This document shows positions 1 to 10,045 of a DNA stretch of 64,000 bases, piece by piece. Numbering within the stretch: position 1 is the stretch's first letter; the number at the start of each line of letters is the position of its first letter. The notes under the pieces were generated by a model. The model did not search any database, had not been told where the DNA came from, and saw nothing but the letters and a program-made list of their open reading frames with translations. A program made the translations under genes and the position numbers. Origin of the DNA: Lysobacter sp. A03 (lineage in GTDB: Bacteria; Pseudomonadota; Gammaproteobacteria; Xanthomonadales; Xanthomonadaceae); the NCBI RefSeq assembly GCF_000855665.1, contig NZ_JXSS01000062.1:62001-126000 (forward strand), read 5' to 3'.

Positions 1-1
1 T

Positions 2-259
2 CTGCAGCACGCCGAATACGGCGCGCCGGATGCCAGCGGCGACCGCGCGATCACTGGGCTCAAGGTGACCCAGCCAGGCACGATGGACCCGCAGGAGTTC
101 GATCAGTCGGTACGCGACATCACAGCATTCCTCGAGTACGCCGGAGAACCGGCGATCCTCAAGCGGCCGGGAATTGGCGTCTGGGTGATCCTGTTTCTTG
201 CGGTGTTCACGTTCTTCGCCTGGCTGCTCAACAAGGAGTACTGGCGGGACGTGCACTGA
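2..259 (+). CDS. petC: Cytochrome c1, C-terminal part (partial)
   Basis: The window opens inside this gene, and only the last 85 residues are visible, reading in frame from base 2. The fragment carries the conserved GTM-x-PQEFD segment, a VRDITAFLEY helix, GEPA, and one C-terminal membrane anchor (about residues 60-78 of the fragment) followed by a KEYWRDVH tail. This is the usual end of the cytochrome c1 subunit of the ubiquinol:cytochrome c oxidoreductase (complex III), held in the inner membrane with its heme domain in the periplasm. The heme-binding CxxCH lies upstream of the window. sspA follows 84 bases downstream, the usual petABC-sspA order in gammaproteobacteria. Confidence 0.9.
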   Translation: MQHAEYGAPDASGDRAITGLKVTQPGTMDPQEFDQSVRDITAFLEYAGEPAILKRPGIGVWVILFLAVFTFFAWLLNKEYWRDVH

Positions 260-343
260 CAGTAGTTGGGGCCGTGACGACTGTCCACGCTGGGTGGTCA
301 GCGTCTTGCGTCCGGCGGATTCCGGGCGTTGGAGAGGTCGAAA

Positions 344-979
344 ATGGCGTCAAGCCCACGTATGCGTAATGCCCTTACCCTGTTTTCCTCGAATGACTGC
401 GTGTTGTGTCATCGAGTCCGGCTGGTATTGGCGTCCAAGGGCGTTACCTACGACCTGATTTCGGTGGATCCGCAGAATCCGCCGGAGGACCTCATCGACC
501 TCAACCCATACCACTCGGTGCCGACCCTGGTTGAGCGCGACCTGGTGCTGTACGCGGCCAGCGTGGTCAGCGAATACCTCGACGAGCGCTATCCGCACCC
601 GCCGCTGATGCCGGTTGACCCGTTGTCGCGTGCGCGCCTGCGCCTGGCGACCTTGCGCCTGGAGCACGACTGGGTGCCGCAGGTGCAGGCGATCCAGATG
701 GGCACCAAGGCCCAGGCAGAGGCGGCGCGCAAGCGTCTGAAAGAACTCCTGACTGCATCGGTCCCGTTGTTCAAGGCGTTCAAGTTCTTCCTCAATAACG
801 AGATGAGCCTGGCCGATTGCGCGATGGCACCGATCATCTGGCGTCTGCCCTCGCTCGGCGTCGCCCTGCCCAAGGATGGCAAGGCGCTGGAAGATTACGG
901 TAGCCGCATTTTCCGCAACCCCGGTTTCGCCCGCAGCCTGACGGAGCAGGAGCGGCGCCTGAACGAACTGCCGGTCTGA
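344..979 (+). CDS. sspA: Stringent starvation protein A
   Basis: A 211-residue protein with a glutathione-S-transferase fold: an N-terminal thioredoxin-like domain (LFSSNDCVLCHRVRLVL, then VPTLVERD) and an all-helical C-terminal domain. SspA binds RNA polymerase and acts in starvation and acid-stress transcription; it is not an active GST. I chose the ATG at 344 because GGAGAGG lies 6 bases upstream; an upstream in-frame start at 329 would sit before this ribosome-binding site. sspB follows 68 bases later, the usual pairing. The conserved surface motif region with PYHSVPT and the length match the family. Confidence 0.93.
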   Translation: MASSPRMRNALTLFSSNDCVLCHRVRLVLASKGVTYDLISVDPQNPPEDLIDLNPYHSVPTLVERDLVLYAASVVSEYLDERYPHPPLMPVDPLSRARLRLATLRLEHDWVPQVQAIQMGTKAQAEAARKRLKELLTASVPLFKAFKFFLNNEMSLADCAMAPIIWRLPSLGVALPKDGKALEDYGSRIFRNPGFARSLTEQERRLNELPV

Positions 980-1047
980 GTCGGCCGTTCTACTGAAGGC
1001 GAGTGGCGCCGGCCCCGGAATCGCGGTCGGTGTTCTAAACTGGCCGT

Positions 1048-1572
1048 ATGAACGACGAAACCCCAGTGATGACCAGTCACCGCCCGTACCTGTTGCGGGC
1101 GCTGTATGAGTGGATCGCCGACAATGAAATGACGCCGCACCTGCTGGTCGACGCGACCCGCAGCGGCGTGCAGGTTCCGCTGCATGCCGTGAGCGAAGGA
1201 CGCATCGTTTTGAATGTCGCCCAGCAGGCCGTCTCCGGGCTGGAGATGACCAACGAGCTGATTCGTTTCAGTGCGCGGTTTGGCGGCGTGAGCCAATCGA
1301 TTTCAGTGCCAACCCATGCGGTTGTCGCCATCTACGCCCGCGAGACGGGGCAGGGCATGGTGCTGCCGGAAGAAACCGGCGAGGACGCCGCCGCGGGCGA
1401 GAGCTCGCACGCCACCCCGGACGGAGCAGCCACGGGCCGGCCGGCGCTGAGCGCAGTTCCCAGTGACGCGTCAAGCGCTCACCACAGCCACGAAGACGAC
1501 CCCGAACCCGATGGCGACGGAACCGATCCTTCGGGCCCGCGGCGCGGCGGACACCTGCGCGTCGTCAAATAG
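1048..1572 (+). CDS. sspB: ClpXP protease specificity-enhancing factor SspB
   Basis: A 174-residue protein. The N-terminal substrate-binding domain (about residues 8-110) contains RPYLLRALYEWI and HLLVDA, and the run LNVAQQAVSGLEMTNE is typical of SspB. A long flexible linker rich in Ala, Asp, Gly and Ser follows, ending in LRVVK, the ClpX-binding tail. SspB tethers ssrA-tagged peptides to ClpXP in the cytoplasm. It follows sspA in the same direction. Its last 8 bases overlap the end of the convergent DUF3301-like gene. Confidence 0.93.
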   Translation: MNDETPVMTSHRPYLLRALYEWIADNEMTPHLLVDATRSGVQVPLHAVSEGRIVLNVAQQAVSGLEMTNELIRFSARFGGVSQSISVPTHAVVAIYARETGQGMVLPEETGEDAAAGESSHATPDGAATGRPALSAVPSDASSAHHSHEDDPEPDGDGTDPSGPRRGGHLRVVK

Positions 1573-1876
1573 TCTGGTCCACGGGACCGACGAAGGAGAC
1601 CATCCGGCCACCCCGCAACACCAGGCGGCCGACATGGCGGTCCTCGCCGTCGCGCGAGTAGTCGAAGCGGAACGTTCGTTCCCATCCCAGCCAGCCGTCA
1701 TCGCCGCGGTACAGGCGCATGCCCATCACGTGCACGGTCTGGTCAAGCAGTTGTACCCCAGCCGCCGTACAGGCCTCGCGGCCCAGCACCTCCGCGCGCT
1801 CGGCCGCGCCGCGGCCGGCGCTCCAGAAAGCAAACGCCACTGATCCGACAATCATCACGATCAGCATCGTGGGCAT
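1565..1876 (-). CDS. DUF3301-like small membrane-anchored protein
   Basis: A 103-residue protein with an N-terminal hydrophobic segment (about residues 3-18) and then a soluble region rich in aromatic residues and Arg (WERTFRFDYSRDG, RLVLRGGRM). This pattern resembles the DUF3301 family of small gammaproteobacterial proteins of unknown role; I assign it by general resemblance. It begins 2 bases after the nadC stop and is probably cotranscribed with the Trm112-like gene and nadC. It converges on sspB with an 8-base overlap. Confidence 0.65.
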   Translation of the reverse strand: MPTMLIVMIVGSVAFAFWSAGRGAAERAEVLGREACTAAGVQLLDQTVHVMGMRLYRGDDGWLGWERTFRFDYSRDGEDRHVGRLVLRGGRMVSFVGPVDQTI

Positions 1877-1878
1877 GG

Positions 1879-2742
1879 TCAGCCGGCCATCGGCGGGGCG
1901 CCGAGCTTTAACGACAGGTCGATCGCGTGGATGTGCTTGGTCAGAGCGCCTATGGAGACGAAATCCACGCCGTCTTCGGCGATCGCGCGCAGTCCGGCGA
2001 GGTCGACGCCCCCGGAGACTTCCAGCGGCGCGGGCTGCTTATGCGCCTGATTGATACGTACCGCCTCGCGGCGTGTCGTTGCGTCGAAGTTGTCGATCAG
2101 GATGCGGTCGCAGCCCTCGTCCAACGCCTCGCGCAATTCCACCAGCGTCTCCACCTCGACAATCAGCGGCAGATCGGGCTGCATTTTCCGGGCAGCCTGG
2201 ATCGCCGCGGCAATCGAACCGGCGGCGCGGACGTGGTTTTCCTTCAGCATTACCGCGTCGAACAGGCCAATGCGATGATTCACGCCGCCGCCGGTGCGCA
2301 CCGCGTATTTCTGCGCCAGGCGCAGTCCCGGAATGGTCTTGCGGGTGTCGAGGATCCGGGTGCCGGTCCCGGCGACGGCGGCGACATGCAGCGCTGTCGT
2401 GGTGGCGGTGCCCGAAAGGGTCTGCATGAAGTTGAGCGAGGTGCGCTCCGCGGTGACCAGCGCCTGAGCGCGGCCGTCCAAAATAGCCAGCACGGTTCCG
2501 GCCGGAACTCGATCGCCCTCTGCAACGCGCCACTGGATGCGGACGTCGGGATCCAGCGCACGGTGGCATGCATCAAACCAGGGCCGGCCGCAGACCACGG
2601 CATCTTCCTTGCACAGCAGGTAGGCGGAGTCGGCGTGGTCCGACAACAGCCCAGCCGTCACATCACCGCTGCCGACGTCCTCCGCCAGGGCGCGGGATAC
2701 ATCGTCGTCCACGCAGTCAGGGGCGCGCAGGGGCTCGCTCAT
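1879..2742 (-). CDS. nadC: Nicotinate-nucleotide pyrophosphorylase (quinolinate phosphoribosyltransferase)
   Basis: A 287-residue enzyme that makes nicotinate mononucleotide from quinolinate and PRPP in de novo NAD synthesis. Family motifs are clear: ERTSLNFMQTLSG, DTRKTIPGLR (substrate-binding Arg and Lys), GGGVNHRIGLFD, KENH, VEVE and DNFD, then EVSGGV and the VSIGALTKH segment of the barrel. Length is normal. The start overlaps the stop of the upstream Trm112-like gene by 4 bases, so the two are translationally coupled. Confidence 0.96.
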   Translation of the reverse strand: MSEPLRAPDCVDDDVSRALAEDVGSGDVTAGLLSDHADSAYLLCKEDAVVCGRPWFDACHRALDPDVRIQWRVAEGDRVPAGTVLAILDGRAQALVTAERTSLNFMQTLSGTATTTALHVAAVAGTGTRILDTRKTIPGLRLAQKYAVRTGGGVNHRIGLFDAVMLKENHVRAAGSIAAAIQAARKMQPDLPLIVEVETLVELREALDEGCDRILIDNFDATTRREAVRINQAHKQPAPLEVSGGVDLAGLRAIAEDGVDFVSIGALTKHIHAIDLSLKLGAPPMAG

Positions 2743-3008
2743 GCCGATGGAAATCCTTCGACCTGCCGGGATGGGATCGCTTCCTCTGCGAGCAACACCG
2801 GGATGCCGTCGTCCACGCGGTAGACATGCGTGCGATCACGGGTTACCAGCGCCTCGCGAAGCGGCTCGGTCTGTTGGCTGCCATCACCGCGAAGCACGCC
2901 ACCGCCGGCGATCGCCTCGTTGAGCGACTTGAGGCTGCGGCTGTCGAGCATCGCCAGCGGTTGGCGGGTCGTCGGGCAGACGAGCAGGTCGAGCAGTTTG
3001 CGGTCCAT
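2739..3008 (-). CDS. Trm112-family protein
   Basis: An 89-residue protein with the Trm112/YcaR pattern: LLDLLVCPTTRQPL near the N terminus and YRVDDGIPVLLAEEA near the C terminus. Bacterial members are small zinc-ribbon-like proteins. Here only one Cys of the usual pairs is visible (in VCP), so metal binding may be lost. Bacterial function is poorly defined; eukaryotic and archaeal relatives activate methyltransferases. It sits upstream of nadC with a 4-base overlap and is divergent from purE, with about 120 bases between. Confidence 0.8.
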   Translation of the reverse strand: MDRKLLDLLVCPTTRQPLAMLDSRSLKSLNEAIAGGGVLRGDGSQQTEPLREALVTRDRTHVYRVDDGIPVLLAEEAIPSRQVEGFPSA

Positions 3009-3129
3009 CAGGCGGTTTTCTCCAGTGGTCGGTCCGCAGGTGAGTGGCGGACGGCGTTGTCGGGACGCGCGCGCTCATGGCGCTTGCGTGTGTGCCCGGT
3101 AGAATACCGTTTTGCCGTAGGGTCCAACC

Positions 3130-3633
3130 ATGACAGACACCGTGCAGGCGCCGCTGGTCGGCCTTGTGATGGGCTCCCGTTCCGACTGGGAGACAATGCA
3201 GCATGCGGCCGAACGCCTTGATGCACTCGGGATCGCCCATGAGGTCCGGGTGGTGTCGGCGCATCGCACGCCGGATGCCCTGTTCGACTATGCAGCTACC
3301 GCGGCCGGGCGGGGCCTGCGGGCGATCATCGCCGGCGCGGGCGGCGCGGCGCACCTGCCCGGCATGCTGGCAGCGAAGACCTTAGTGCCGGTGCTTGGCG
3401 TTCCGGTCCAGAGCAAGGCTCTCAATGGCATGGACTCGCTGCTGTCGATCGTGCAGATGCCGGCGGGCGTGCCGGTAGCCACGTTTGCCATCGGCAATGC
3501 AGGGGCCACCAACGCGGCGCTGTTTGCCGCGGCGATGCTGGCCGCCGATCATGCCGACGTCGCCGCGGCGTTGGATGCGTTCCGCCCCCGCCAGACCGCC
3601 GATGTCGCCGGCAGCGACGATCCGCGCCAATGA
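3130..3633 (+). CDS. purE: N5-carboxyaminoimidazole ribonucleotide mutase
   Basis: A 167-residue class I PurE. It converts N5-CAIR to CAIR in purine synthesis. Signature motifs are [13 protein letters not shown] (nucleotide and phosphate loop), VSAHRTPD (catalytic His), [11 protein letters not shown] and [22 protein letters not shown]. The last ATGA overlaps the purK start by 4 bases, consistent with coupled translation and with the sequential chemistry of the two enzymes. Confidence 0.97.
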   Translation: MTDTVQAPLVGLVMGSRSDWETMQHAAERLDALGIAHEVRVVSAHRTPDALFDYAATAAGRGLRAIIAGAGGAAHLPGMLAAKTLVPVLGVPVQSKALNGMDSLLSIVQMPAGVPVATFAIGNAGATNAALFAAAMLAADHADVAAALDAFRPRQTADVAGSDDPRQ

Positions 3634-4784
3634 AGACGGTCGGCATCCTGGGTGGCGGCCAGCTGGCGCGCATGATGGTTTTGGCGGGAACTCCGCTGGG
3701 CGCGCGGTTTGTCGTCCTCGATCCGGCGCCCGATGCGTGTGCATCACAGGTCGCGCCGATGGTGACCGGCGGTTTTGCCGATGCGGAGGCGTTGGAAGAG
3801 TTCGCATCGCGCGCCGACGTGGCCACCTTCGATTTCGAGAACGTCCCCGCGGCGTCTGCCGACTCGCTGCTCAAGCGCGTTCCGGTGTTTCCGAACCCGC
3901 GCGCGCTGGGTATCGCCCAGGACCGCCTGGCGGAAAAGACCTTGTTTGGCGAGCTCGACATTCCGGTGGCACCGTTCGCGGTCGTCGACAACCGTGCGCA
4001 ACTGGACGAGGCGATTGCCAGTGTCGGTACCCCCTGCATCCTGAAGACCAGGCGCCTGGGCTACGACGGCAAAGGGCAGTTCCGGCTGCTCTCGCCCGCC
4101 GACGCCGAGGCCGCATGGGACGCGCTGGGCGCCCAGGCGTCCAGGGTCGGGCTCATCCTGGAGGGCTTCGTCGAGTTCGATCGTGAGCTCAGCGTGGTCG
4201 CGGTCCGCGATCGCCACGGTGAGTTCCGCAGCTGGCCGGTGACCGAGAACTGGCACGTCGACGGCGTGCTTTCGGCCAGCCTGGCGCCGGCCAGCGTGAG
4301 TGATGCGTTGGCCGCCCAGGCGACCAGCCACGCCCGCAACATCGCCGATGCGCTGGACTATGTCGGCGTGTTCGCCCTTGAGCTGTTCTGTCGCAACGGA
4401 GAGCTGCTGGCCAACGAGATGGCGCCCCGCGTGCACAACTCCGGCCACTGGACCATCGAAGGCGCCGAGACGAGCCAGTTCCAGAACCACCTGCGCGCCG
4501 TGTTGGGCCTGCCGTTGGGGGCGACCCGGATGCTCGGCCACGCCTGCATGCTCAACTGGATTGGCGCGATGCCGGAACCCGAGGCGGTACTGGCTGAGCC
4601 GTCGGGCCATTGGCACGACTACGGCAAGGCTGCCCGCCAAGGCCGCAAGGTCGGGCATGCGACGTTGCGCGCCGATTCCGTCGCCGAACTGGCCGCGGCG
4701 CTGGAGCGCGTGGGTCCGGCACTGGGCCGGCAGGAGCAGGTGGCACCGGTGGTGGCGCGGTTGCGGCAGCTGGATCGCGTGTAA
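3630..4784 (+). CDS. purK: N5-carboxyaminoimidazole ribonucleotide synthase
   Basis: A 384-residue ATP-grasp enzyme that carboxylates AIR with bicarbonate and ATP to give N5-CAIR, the substrate of PurE. The N terminus carries [12 protein letters not shown]; the ATP-grasp core includes [29 protein letters not shown], and the metal-binding [17 protein letters not shown]. Length is typical. It overlaps purE by 4 bases. The next gene is convergent, ending 48 bases downstream. Confidence 0.97.
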   Translation: MKTVGILGGGQLARMMVLAGTPLGARFVVLDPAPDACASQVAPMVTGGFADAEALEEFASRADVATFDFENVPAASADSLLKRVPVFPNPRALGIAQDRLAEKTLFGELDIPVAPFAVVDNRAQLDEAIASVGTPCILKTRRLGYDGKGQFRLLSPADAEAAWDALGAQASRVGLILEGFVEFDRELSVVAVRDRHGEFRSWPVTENWHVDGVLSASLAPASVSDALAAQATSHARNIADALDYVGVFALELFCRNGELLANEMAPRVHNSGHWTIEGAETSQFQNHLRAVLGLPLGATRMLGHACMLNWIGAMPEPEAVLAEPSGHWHDYGKAARQGRKVGHATLRADSVAELAAALERVGPALGRQEQVAPVVARLRQLDRV

Positions 4785-4832
4785 CCAGGGACGTCCGAGC
4801 AGGCAGCGCCGCACCCGTAAGCTGCCGCGGCG

Positions 4833-5627
4833 TCAGGATGTGTACTGCAGCACCAGCTCCAGCACGAACTTGCTGCCGAAGAACGACAACACCAGCAGCA
4901 CCATCGCCACCAGGGTCCAGCGCACGGCAATCGCACCCCGCCAGCCGTACCGCCAGCGACCCACCAGCAACGCACCGAACGTCAGCCACGACAGAACGCT
5001 GAGCACCGTCTTGTGGACCAGATGCTGCGCGAGCAGGTCATCGACGAAGAGCACGCCGGTAAGCAGGGTGGCCGAAAGCAGCACGAAGCCGACCTTGATG
5101 GTGCGGAACAGCAGCATCTCCAGTTCCACCAGTGGCGGCAGGGCACGGAGCCAGCCATGGATGCTGCGGCGGCGCAGGGCGCGTTCCTGCAGCCAGAGCA
5201 TGATCGCCAGCAAGGCCGCCAGTGCAAGCGTCGCGTAGGCCAGCAATGCCGTCCAGGCGTGCAACTGCAGTCGCCAATCGAGCGACTCCGGCGCGACATG
5301 GCCGTGCAGGTGATAGGCGAGCAGGGTGACCAGGGCCAGGGGGAAAACCACCACACCCAGCGCTGCCATCCGGCCCTTGGCGCCGACCACCACCGTCATC
5401 GCAGCCATCCCCAGCGAGACCAGCGAGAGCGCCGCGTAGAAGTGCATGTCCGCGCCCCCGATTCCGCGCCAGGCCGCCAGGTGCGTGCCGGCGTGCAGCA
5501 GCACCGCGCCGATCGCCGGTGCCAGCCAACCGTGCCCGGCCGCCTCCCTGCTGGCGAAATTCGCGACCAGCAGACCAGTGGCAAGCAGGTACAGCAGAAC
5601 GCTGATGAGAACGATTGTCATCGGCAA
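4833..5627 (-). CDS. CcsA-like cytochrome c assembly family membrane protein (YpjD type)
   Basis: A 264-residue integral membrane protein with about eight hydrophobic segments, belonging to the cytochrome-c assembly (CcsA/CcmC-like) superfamily. Visible family features are LHAGTHLAAW, the LQLHAWTALLAYATLALAAL segment, and KVGFVLLSATLLTG. Genes of this kind (ypjD/corE in E. coli) usually sit divergently upstream of ffh, as here. The precise function is not settled; heme handling or metal-ion transport support has been proposed for relatives. Start ATG gives a strong first membrane segment. Confidence 0.85.
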   Translation of the reverse strand: MPMTIVLISVLLYLLATGLLVANFASREAAGHGWLAPAIGAVLLHAGTHLAAWRGIGGADMHFYAALSLVSLGMAAMTVVVGAKGRMAALGVVVFPLALVTLLAYHLHGHVAPESLDWRLQLHAWTALLAYATLALAALLAIMLWLQERALRRRSIHGWLRALPPLVELEMLLFRTIKVGFVLLSATLLTGVLFVDDLLAQHLVHKTVLSVLSWLTFGALLVGRWRYGWRGAIAVRWTLVAMVLLVLSFFGSKFVLELVLQYTS

Positions 5628-5864
5628 AGTGTCTCACGACGCGAACGATGCTGGCTCACGCCAACCGCGCTGCACAAGGGGTTTGTGGATGCCGCCCGGC
5701 CACGCAGCTTGGGCAGCTGACGTGATCTTCGCATGGGACGCGCAAGCTCGTGACAGGTGGGGAAGGTCTGGGGCGTGCACCCATACACGCGGGCGCGGCC
5801 GGCTGGTGGAGGCGGGCTATACTTGGCGACCATCTTTCTGCTGTCCTTTTTCGGGTACTTCCGC

Positions 5865-7232
5865 ATGTTCGAATCCCTGACCCAGCGCCTGTCCGGCACC
5901 ATTGAGCGGTTGCGTGGCCGCGGCCGCCTGTCGGAGGAGAACATCCGCGAATCGTTGCGCGAAGTGCGCATCGCGCTGCTGGAAGCCGACGTGGCGTTGC
6001 CGGTCGTGCAGGCGCTGATCGAGCGCATCAAGGTGCGTGCGGTCGGTCAGGAAGTGCTCAAGTCGCTGACGCCGGGCCAGGCCCTGATCAAGGTCGTCCG
6101 CGACGAGATGACCGCTGTGATGGGCTCGCAGGCCAACGAGCTCAACCTCAACGTGCCCGCACCGGCGGTGATCCTGATGGCCGGCCTGCAGGGTGCTGGC
6201 AAGACCACCACCACCGCCAAGCTGGCCAAGCACCTCAAGGACAAGCGCAAGAAAAAGGTCATGGTGGTCAGCGCCGACGTTTATCGTCCGGCAGCGATCG
6301 AGCAATTGAAGACGCTCGCCGAACAGGTCGACGTTACCTTCTTTCCGTCCAGCACCGACCAGAAGCCCGAAGCGATCGTACGCGCCGCGATCGAGGATGC
6401 ACGCAAGTCGTTCATCGACGTGCTGATCGTCGATACCGCCGGCCGCCTTGCGATCGACGAAGCGATGATGGCCGAGATCCAGGCGCTGCACGCGGCGGTC
6501 AATCCGGTGGAGACCCTGTTTGTGGTCGATTCCATGACCGGCCAGGACGCGGCGACCACGGCCAAGGCGTTTGGCGAGGCGTTGCCGTTGACCGGCGTCG
6601 TGCTGACCAAGACCGACGGTGACGCCCGTGGCGGTGCCGCGCTGAGCGTGCGCTACATCACTGGCAAGCCGATCAAGTTCATCGGTGTCAGCGAGAAGCC
6701 CGACGGGCTGGACGTGTTCCATCCCGACCGGGTGGCCAGCCGGATCCTCGACATGGGCGACGTGCTGTCACTGGTGGAGCAGGTCGAGGGTCAGGTTGAC
6801 CAAGACAAGGCGCAGAAACTTGCCGAGAAGGTCGCCAAGGGCAAGAAGTTCAACCTGGAAGACATGCGCGACCAGCTTGAGCAGATGCAGAGCATGGGCG
6901 GGATTTCCAGCCTGATGGACAAGCTGCCGGGTATGGGGCAGGTTCCCGACTCGGTGAAGTCGCAGGTGACCGGCAAGGAAGTGCCGCGCCTGGTCGCGAT
7001 CATCAACTCGATGACGCCGAAGGAGCGCCGCAACCCCGCGCTGTTGAACGGATCGCGCCGTGCCCGCATCGCGCGCGGCGCCGGGACCACGCCGGCCGAG
7101 GTCAACAAGCTGATGAAGCAATACCAGCAGATGGAAAAGATGATGGGCAAGCTCGGCCGAGGCGGCATGAAGGGCATGATGCGCGGCATGAAGGGAATGA
7201 TGGGCGGGCGTGGCGGGATGCCGTTCGGCTGA
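5865..7232 (+). CDS. ffh: Signal recognition particle protein Ffh
   Basis: A 455-residue GTPase that binds 4.5S RNA and targets nascent membrane proteins to FtsY. The N domain begins [10 protein letters not shown]; the G domain carries the P-loop [33 protein letters not shown]; the Met-rich M domain carries [21 protein letters not shown] and ends in a Gly/Met-rich tail. I chose the ATG at 5865 because the family starts with MFE/MFDNL; a longer in-frame extension from 5757 has no family support. A TATACT -10-like hexamer lies about 42 bases upstream (5818-5823), without a clear -35. Confidence 0.97.
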   Translation: MFESLTQRLSGTIERLRGRGRLSEENIRESLREVRIALLEADVALPVVQALIERIKVRAVGQEVLKSLTPGQALIKVVRDEMTAVMGSQANELNLNVPAPAVILMAGLQGAGKTTTTAKLAKHLKDKRKKKVMVVSADVYRPAAIEQLKTLAEQVDVTFFPSSTDQKPEAIVRAAIEDARKSFIDVLIVDTAGRLAIDEAMMAEIQALHAAVNPVETLFVVDSMTGQDAATTAKAFGEALPLTGVVLTKTDGDARGGAALSVRYITGKPIKFIGVSEKPDGLDVFHPDRVASRILDMGDVLSLVEQVEGQVDQDKAQKLAEKVAKGKKFNLEDMRDQLEQMQSMGGISSLMDKLPGMGQVPDSVKSQVTGKEVPRLVAIINSMTPKERRNPALLNGSRRARIARGAGTTPAEVNKLMKQYQQMEKMMGKLGRGGMKGMMRGMKGMMGGRGGMPFG

Positions 7233-7320
7233 GCCACTTCCCTTTGCGCTACGCGATCCCCTACAATTGCAGGCTTACCTCGCCATTCCGGCGACTGGGC
7301 AACACAGGACATCACAGACC

Positions 7321-7605
7321 ATGGTCAAGATTCGACTGACCCGCGGTGGCGCCAAGAAGCGTCCCTTCTACCACATCATCGTTACCGACAGCCGCAGCGC
7401 GCGCGACGGCCGCAACATCGAGCGCCTGGGTTTCTACAACCCGGTTGCCGCCGGTGGCGAGAAGCGCGTGGAGCTCAACACCGAGCGCGTGAAGCACTGG
7501 GTCGGCACCGGCGCGCAGATGTCCGACAAGGTCGCCCTGCTGTACAAGGAAGCCTTGAAGTCGGCTGATGCTCCGGCCACCGCTACGGCTCCGGCCGCGG
7601 CCTGA
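7321..7605 (+). CDS. rpsP: 30S ribosomal protein S16
   Basis: A 94-residue small-subunit protein that starts [19 protein letters not shown], the canonical S16 N terminus, followed by [19 protein letters not shown]. The C terminus has a short Ala/Thr-rich tail. It leads the rpsP-rimM-trmD-rplS operon. A TACAAT hexamer at 7262-7267 may be its -10 element; the -35 is unclear. Confidence 0.97.
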   Translation: MVKIRLTRGGAKKRPFYHIIVTDSRSARDGRNIERLGFYNPVAAGGEKRVELNTERVKHWVGTGAQMSDKVALLYKEALKSADAPATATAPAAA

Positions 7606-7638
7606 TTTTCCGGCGGTGCGCCTGGCGCACTGCCCACC

Positions 7639-8157
7639 ATGATGAACGGCTCCGGGCACCGCATCCTCCTTGGCAGGGTGCTTGGTGCCCTTGGTCTGCG
7701 TGGCGAAGTCAGGATCGAATCCTGGACCGAGCCTCGCGACGCCATTTTCCGCTACCAACCTTGGACCCTGCGCGATGCACAGGGCAACGAGCGTGCCTGC
7801 AGCGGCGTGCGCGGCAGGGATACCGGCAAGCACGTCCTTGCCGTCTTCCCCGATGTCGCAGACCGCGATGCTGCGGAAGCGCTGACCGGGCTTGAGATCC
7901 ACATTCCGCGCAGCGCACTGCCGCCGCCGGCGCCCGGCGAATACTACTGGGCCGACCTTGAAGGGCTGCAGGTCCGCACCATCGACGGTGTGGAGCTGGG
8001 GCGCGTGTCCCACCTTTTCGCCACCGGCGCCAACGACGTACTCGTGGTGCGTGACGACGAGCGCGAACGAATGATTCCTTTCGTCCAGCCGCAATACGTC
8101 ACCGCCATCGACCTGGAGCAGGGGCTGATTACGGTTGATTGGGACCCCGAGTTCTAG
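7639..8157 (+). CDS. rimM: Ribosome maturation factor RimM
   Basis: A 172-residue factor for 30S assembly that binds S19 and helps mature the 16S 3' domain. It shows the RimM N-terminal barrel ([18 protein letters not shown]), then the PRC-barrel with [12 protein letters not shown] and the C-terminal [25 protein letters not shown]. It lies between rpsP and trmD, the usual order, and trmD begins 7 bases after its stop. Confidence 0.95.
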   Translation: MMNGSGHRILLGRVLGALGLRGEVRIESWTEPRDAIFRYQPWTLRDAQGNERACSGVRGRDTGKHVLAVFPDVADRDAAEALTGLEIHIPRSALPPPAPGEYYWADLEGLQVRTIDGVELGRVSHLFATGANDVLVVRDDERERMIPFVQPQYVTAIDLEQGLITVDWDPEF

Positions 8158-8164
8158 CGCCGGC

Positions 8165-8920
8165 ATGCGCATCGATGTCATCAGCCTTTTCCCGGATTTC
8201 ATTGCGCAGTGCGCCGCGTTTGGTGTGACCGGGCGGGCGGTGGAGCGCGGCTTGCTGTCGCTGCACGGCTGGAATCCGCGCGACCATGCGCAGGGAAACT
8301 ATCGGCGCGTCGATGATCGTCCTTTTGGCGGCGGTCCGGGAATGGTGATGCTGATCGATCCGCTGCGCTCGGCGTTGACTGCTGCCCGCGCGGCCGATCC
8401 ACGGCCGGTGCGGACCATCTACCTGAGTCCCCAGGGCTCGCCACTAACCCAGGCGAAGGCGCGCGAACTTGCGGGCCGTGAACGCATTCTGCTGCTGTGC
8501 GGTCGTTACGAGGGTATCGATGAGCGCCTGATTGCCGCCGAGGTCGACGAGGAGCTCTCCATCGGTGACTACGTGCTCTCCGGTGGAGAGCTGGCGGCCG
8601 CGGTCGTGGTCGATGCGGTCGCCCGGCTCCAGGAAGGTGCGTTGAACGATGCCGAGTCCGCCGTCCAGGACAGCTTCGAGGATGGGTTCCTCGACTGCCC
8701 GCATTACACCCGGCCCGTCTCGCACGAGCTGGGACCGGTGCCCGACGTGCTTATGTCGGGCAACCATGGCGATATCGCGCGCTGGCGCCGGCAACAGTCG
8801 CTGCTGAGGACGATGCAGCGGCGACCGGATCTGTTTGACGAGTCCGCATTGTCGAAGGCAGACCGGAAGCTGCTGGAGCAGTGGCGCGCCGCGCAAGCGG
8901 AAACCGGCCCCGCCAGCTGA
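8165..8920 (+). CDS. trmD: tRNA (guanine-N1)-methyltransferase
   Basis: A 251-residue SPOUT methyltransferase that makes m1G37 in tRNAs reading CNN and related codons, preventing +1 frameshifts. It starts [12 protein letters not shown]; the trefoil-knot AdoMet site is [14 protein letters not shown] followed by [25 protein letters not shown] and [11 protein letters not shown] are conserved. The ATG at 8165 fits the family; an in-frame start at 8135 would overlap rimM and add ten unrelated residues. Confidence 0.96.
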   Translation: MRIDVISLFPDFIAQCAAFGVTGRAVERGLLSLHGWNPRDHAQGNYRRVDDRPFGGGPGMVMLIDPLRSALTAARAADPRPVRTIYLSPQGSPLTQAKARELAGRERILLLCGRYEGIDERLIAAEVDEELSIGDYVLSGGELAAAVVVDAVARLQEGALNDAESAVQDSFEDGFLDCPHYTRPVSHELGPVPDVLMSGNHGDIARWRRQQSLLRTMQRRPDLFDESALSKADRKLLEQWRAAQAETGPAS

Positions 8921-9096
8921 AGTCGGGATCCGGCGCAGACGCGTCACCATCGCGAGCGCGCCGGCCCGTGGCGCCGCGTACAGCCAGCACTGGCAATGGT
9001 CGACGCATCTCCGCTACAATTCGCTGCTTGACACTTATAACGCCAGACGCGGGTCCACGTGCACTCGCGCTACAACTACTCCAACAGGCCGCACCC

Positions 9097-9522
9097 ATGA
9101 AGAAGCCCTCGATCCATACGCTGCTGCAAGAATTCGAATCCGAGCAGGTCACCCGCGAACTGCCCGTCTTCGGCCCCGGCGACACCATCGTCGTCAACGT
9201 CAAGGTCAAGGAAGGCACCCGCGAGCGCGTGCAAGCCTATGAGGGCGTGGTCATCGCAATGAAGAACGCCGGTCTCAACTCCGCGTTCACGGTGCGCAAG
9301 ATCTCCCACGGTTTCGGTGTGGAGCGCGTGTTCCAGAGCCACAGCGCGGTCATCGACTCGGTCGAAGTGAAGCGTCGCGGCAAGGTGCGTGCAGGCAAGC
9401 TGTACTACCTGCGTGGTCTGGAAGGTCGCAAGGCGCGCATCAAGGAAGACCTGGCCGGTGCAGCCAAGTTCAAGGCCGAGGCGAAAGCCGCTGCCGCCGC
9501 TGCTGCGGACGCCGCCAAGTAA
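9097..9522 (+). CDS. rplS: 50S ribosomal protein L19
   Basis: A 141-residue large-subunit protein located near the subunit interface. Motifs are [27 protein letters not shown] and the C-terminal [15 protein letters not shown]; a 20-residue Ala/Lys-rich tail follows. The ATG at 9097 starts [10 protein letters not shown]. The 176-base gap after trmD contains a TACAAT hexamer (9015-9020) that could be an internal promoter. An intrinsic terminator follows at 9555. Confidence 0.96.
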   Translation: MKKPSIHTLLQEFESEQVTRELPVFGPGDTIVVNVKVKEGTRERVQAYEGVVIAMKNAGLNSAFTVRKISHGFGVERVFQSHSAVIDSVEVKRRGKVRAGKLYYLRGLEGRKARIKEDLAGAAKFKAEAKAAAAAAADAAK

Positions 9523-9554
9523 TCCATCTGGCGATGATGCATCCGTTGCACCAC

Positions 9555-9577
9555 AAGGCCGCCTCTGGGCGGCTTTT
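9555..9577 (+). terminator. Intrinsic terminator after rplS
   Basis: A GCCGCC/GGCGGC stem with a 4-base loop, flanked by AA and followed by TTTT. It lies 33 bases after the rplS stop and ends the rpsP-rimM-trmD-rplS operon. Confidence 0.8.
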
Positions 9578-9634
9578 GTGTGTCTGCCCGGCCACAATCG
9601 TCGGTGACCCGCGGGGTTGCTCGAGGGGTTGGCG

Positions 9635-10033
9635 ATGACGGACTCTTCCGGCACCGTTCGACTCGACCTGTGGTTGTGGGCAGCCCGCTTCTTCAAGAAC
9701 CGCACGCTGTCACGTCAGGCGATCGAAACCGGCAAGGTCGAGGTCGATGGCCAGCGCCCCAAGGTGTCGCGAGCGGTCCGCATTGATGATGTCCTGCGGA
9801 TAACGCGGGGGGAGGAAACCTTCGAGGTCACCGTGCTGGCGCTCGCCAGCAAGCGCGGCTCTGCGACTGTCGCACAAAGCCTGTATTGCGAGTCCGAGGA
9901 GTCAAGGGTCGCGCGCGAAGAGGCCCGAGCCACGCGTGCGGCTGCCCGCGTCGGCTACGAGGCGCCAAGGACCAAACCCGACAAACGCGCCCGCCGGCTG
10001 ATCCGGGCGCTGGGCGACATCGACGCGCTGTAG
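9635..10033 (+). CDS. hslR: Heat-shock ribosome-associated protein Hsp15 (S4 domain)
   Basis: A 132-residue RNA-binding protein with an N-terminal S4 domain (RLDLWLWAARFFKNRTLSRQAIETGKVEVDGQRPK) and a basic C-terminal tail with TKPDKRARRLIRAL. Hsp15 binds 50S subunits carrying stalled nascent chains. I chose the ATG at 9635, with GAGGGG about 7 bases upstream, over a TTG at 9617. It converges on mutS with 12 bases between. Confidence 0.93.
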   Translation: MTDSSGTVRLDLWLWAARFFKNRTLSRQAIETGKVEVDGQRPKVSRAVRIDDVLRITRGEETFEVTVLALASKRGSATVAQSLYCESEESRVAREEARATRAAARVGYEAPRTKPDKRARRLIRALGDIDAL

Positions 10034-10045
10034 TGGCGCGGTCTG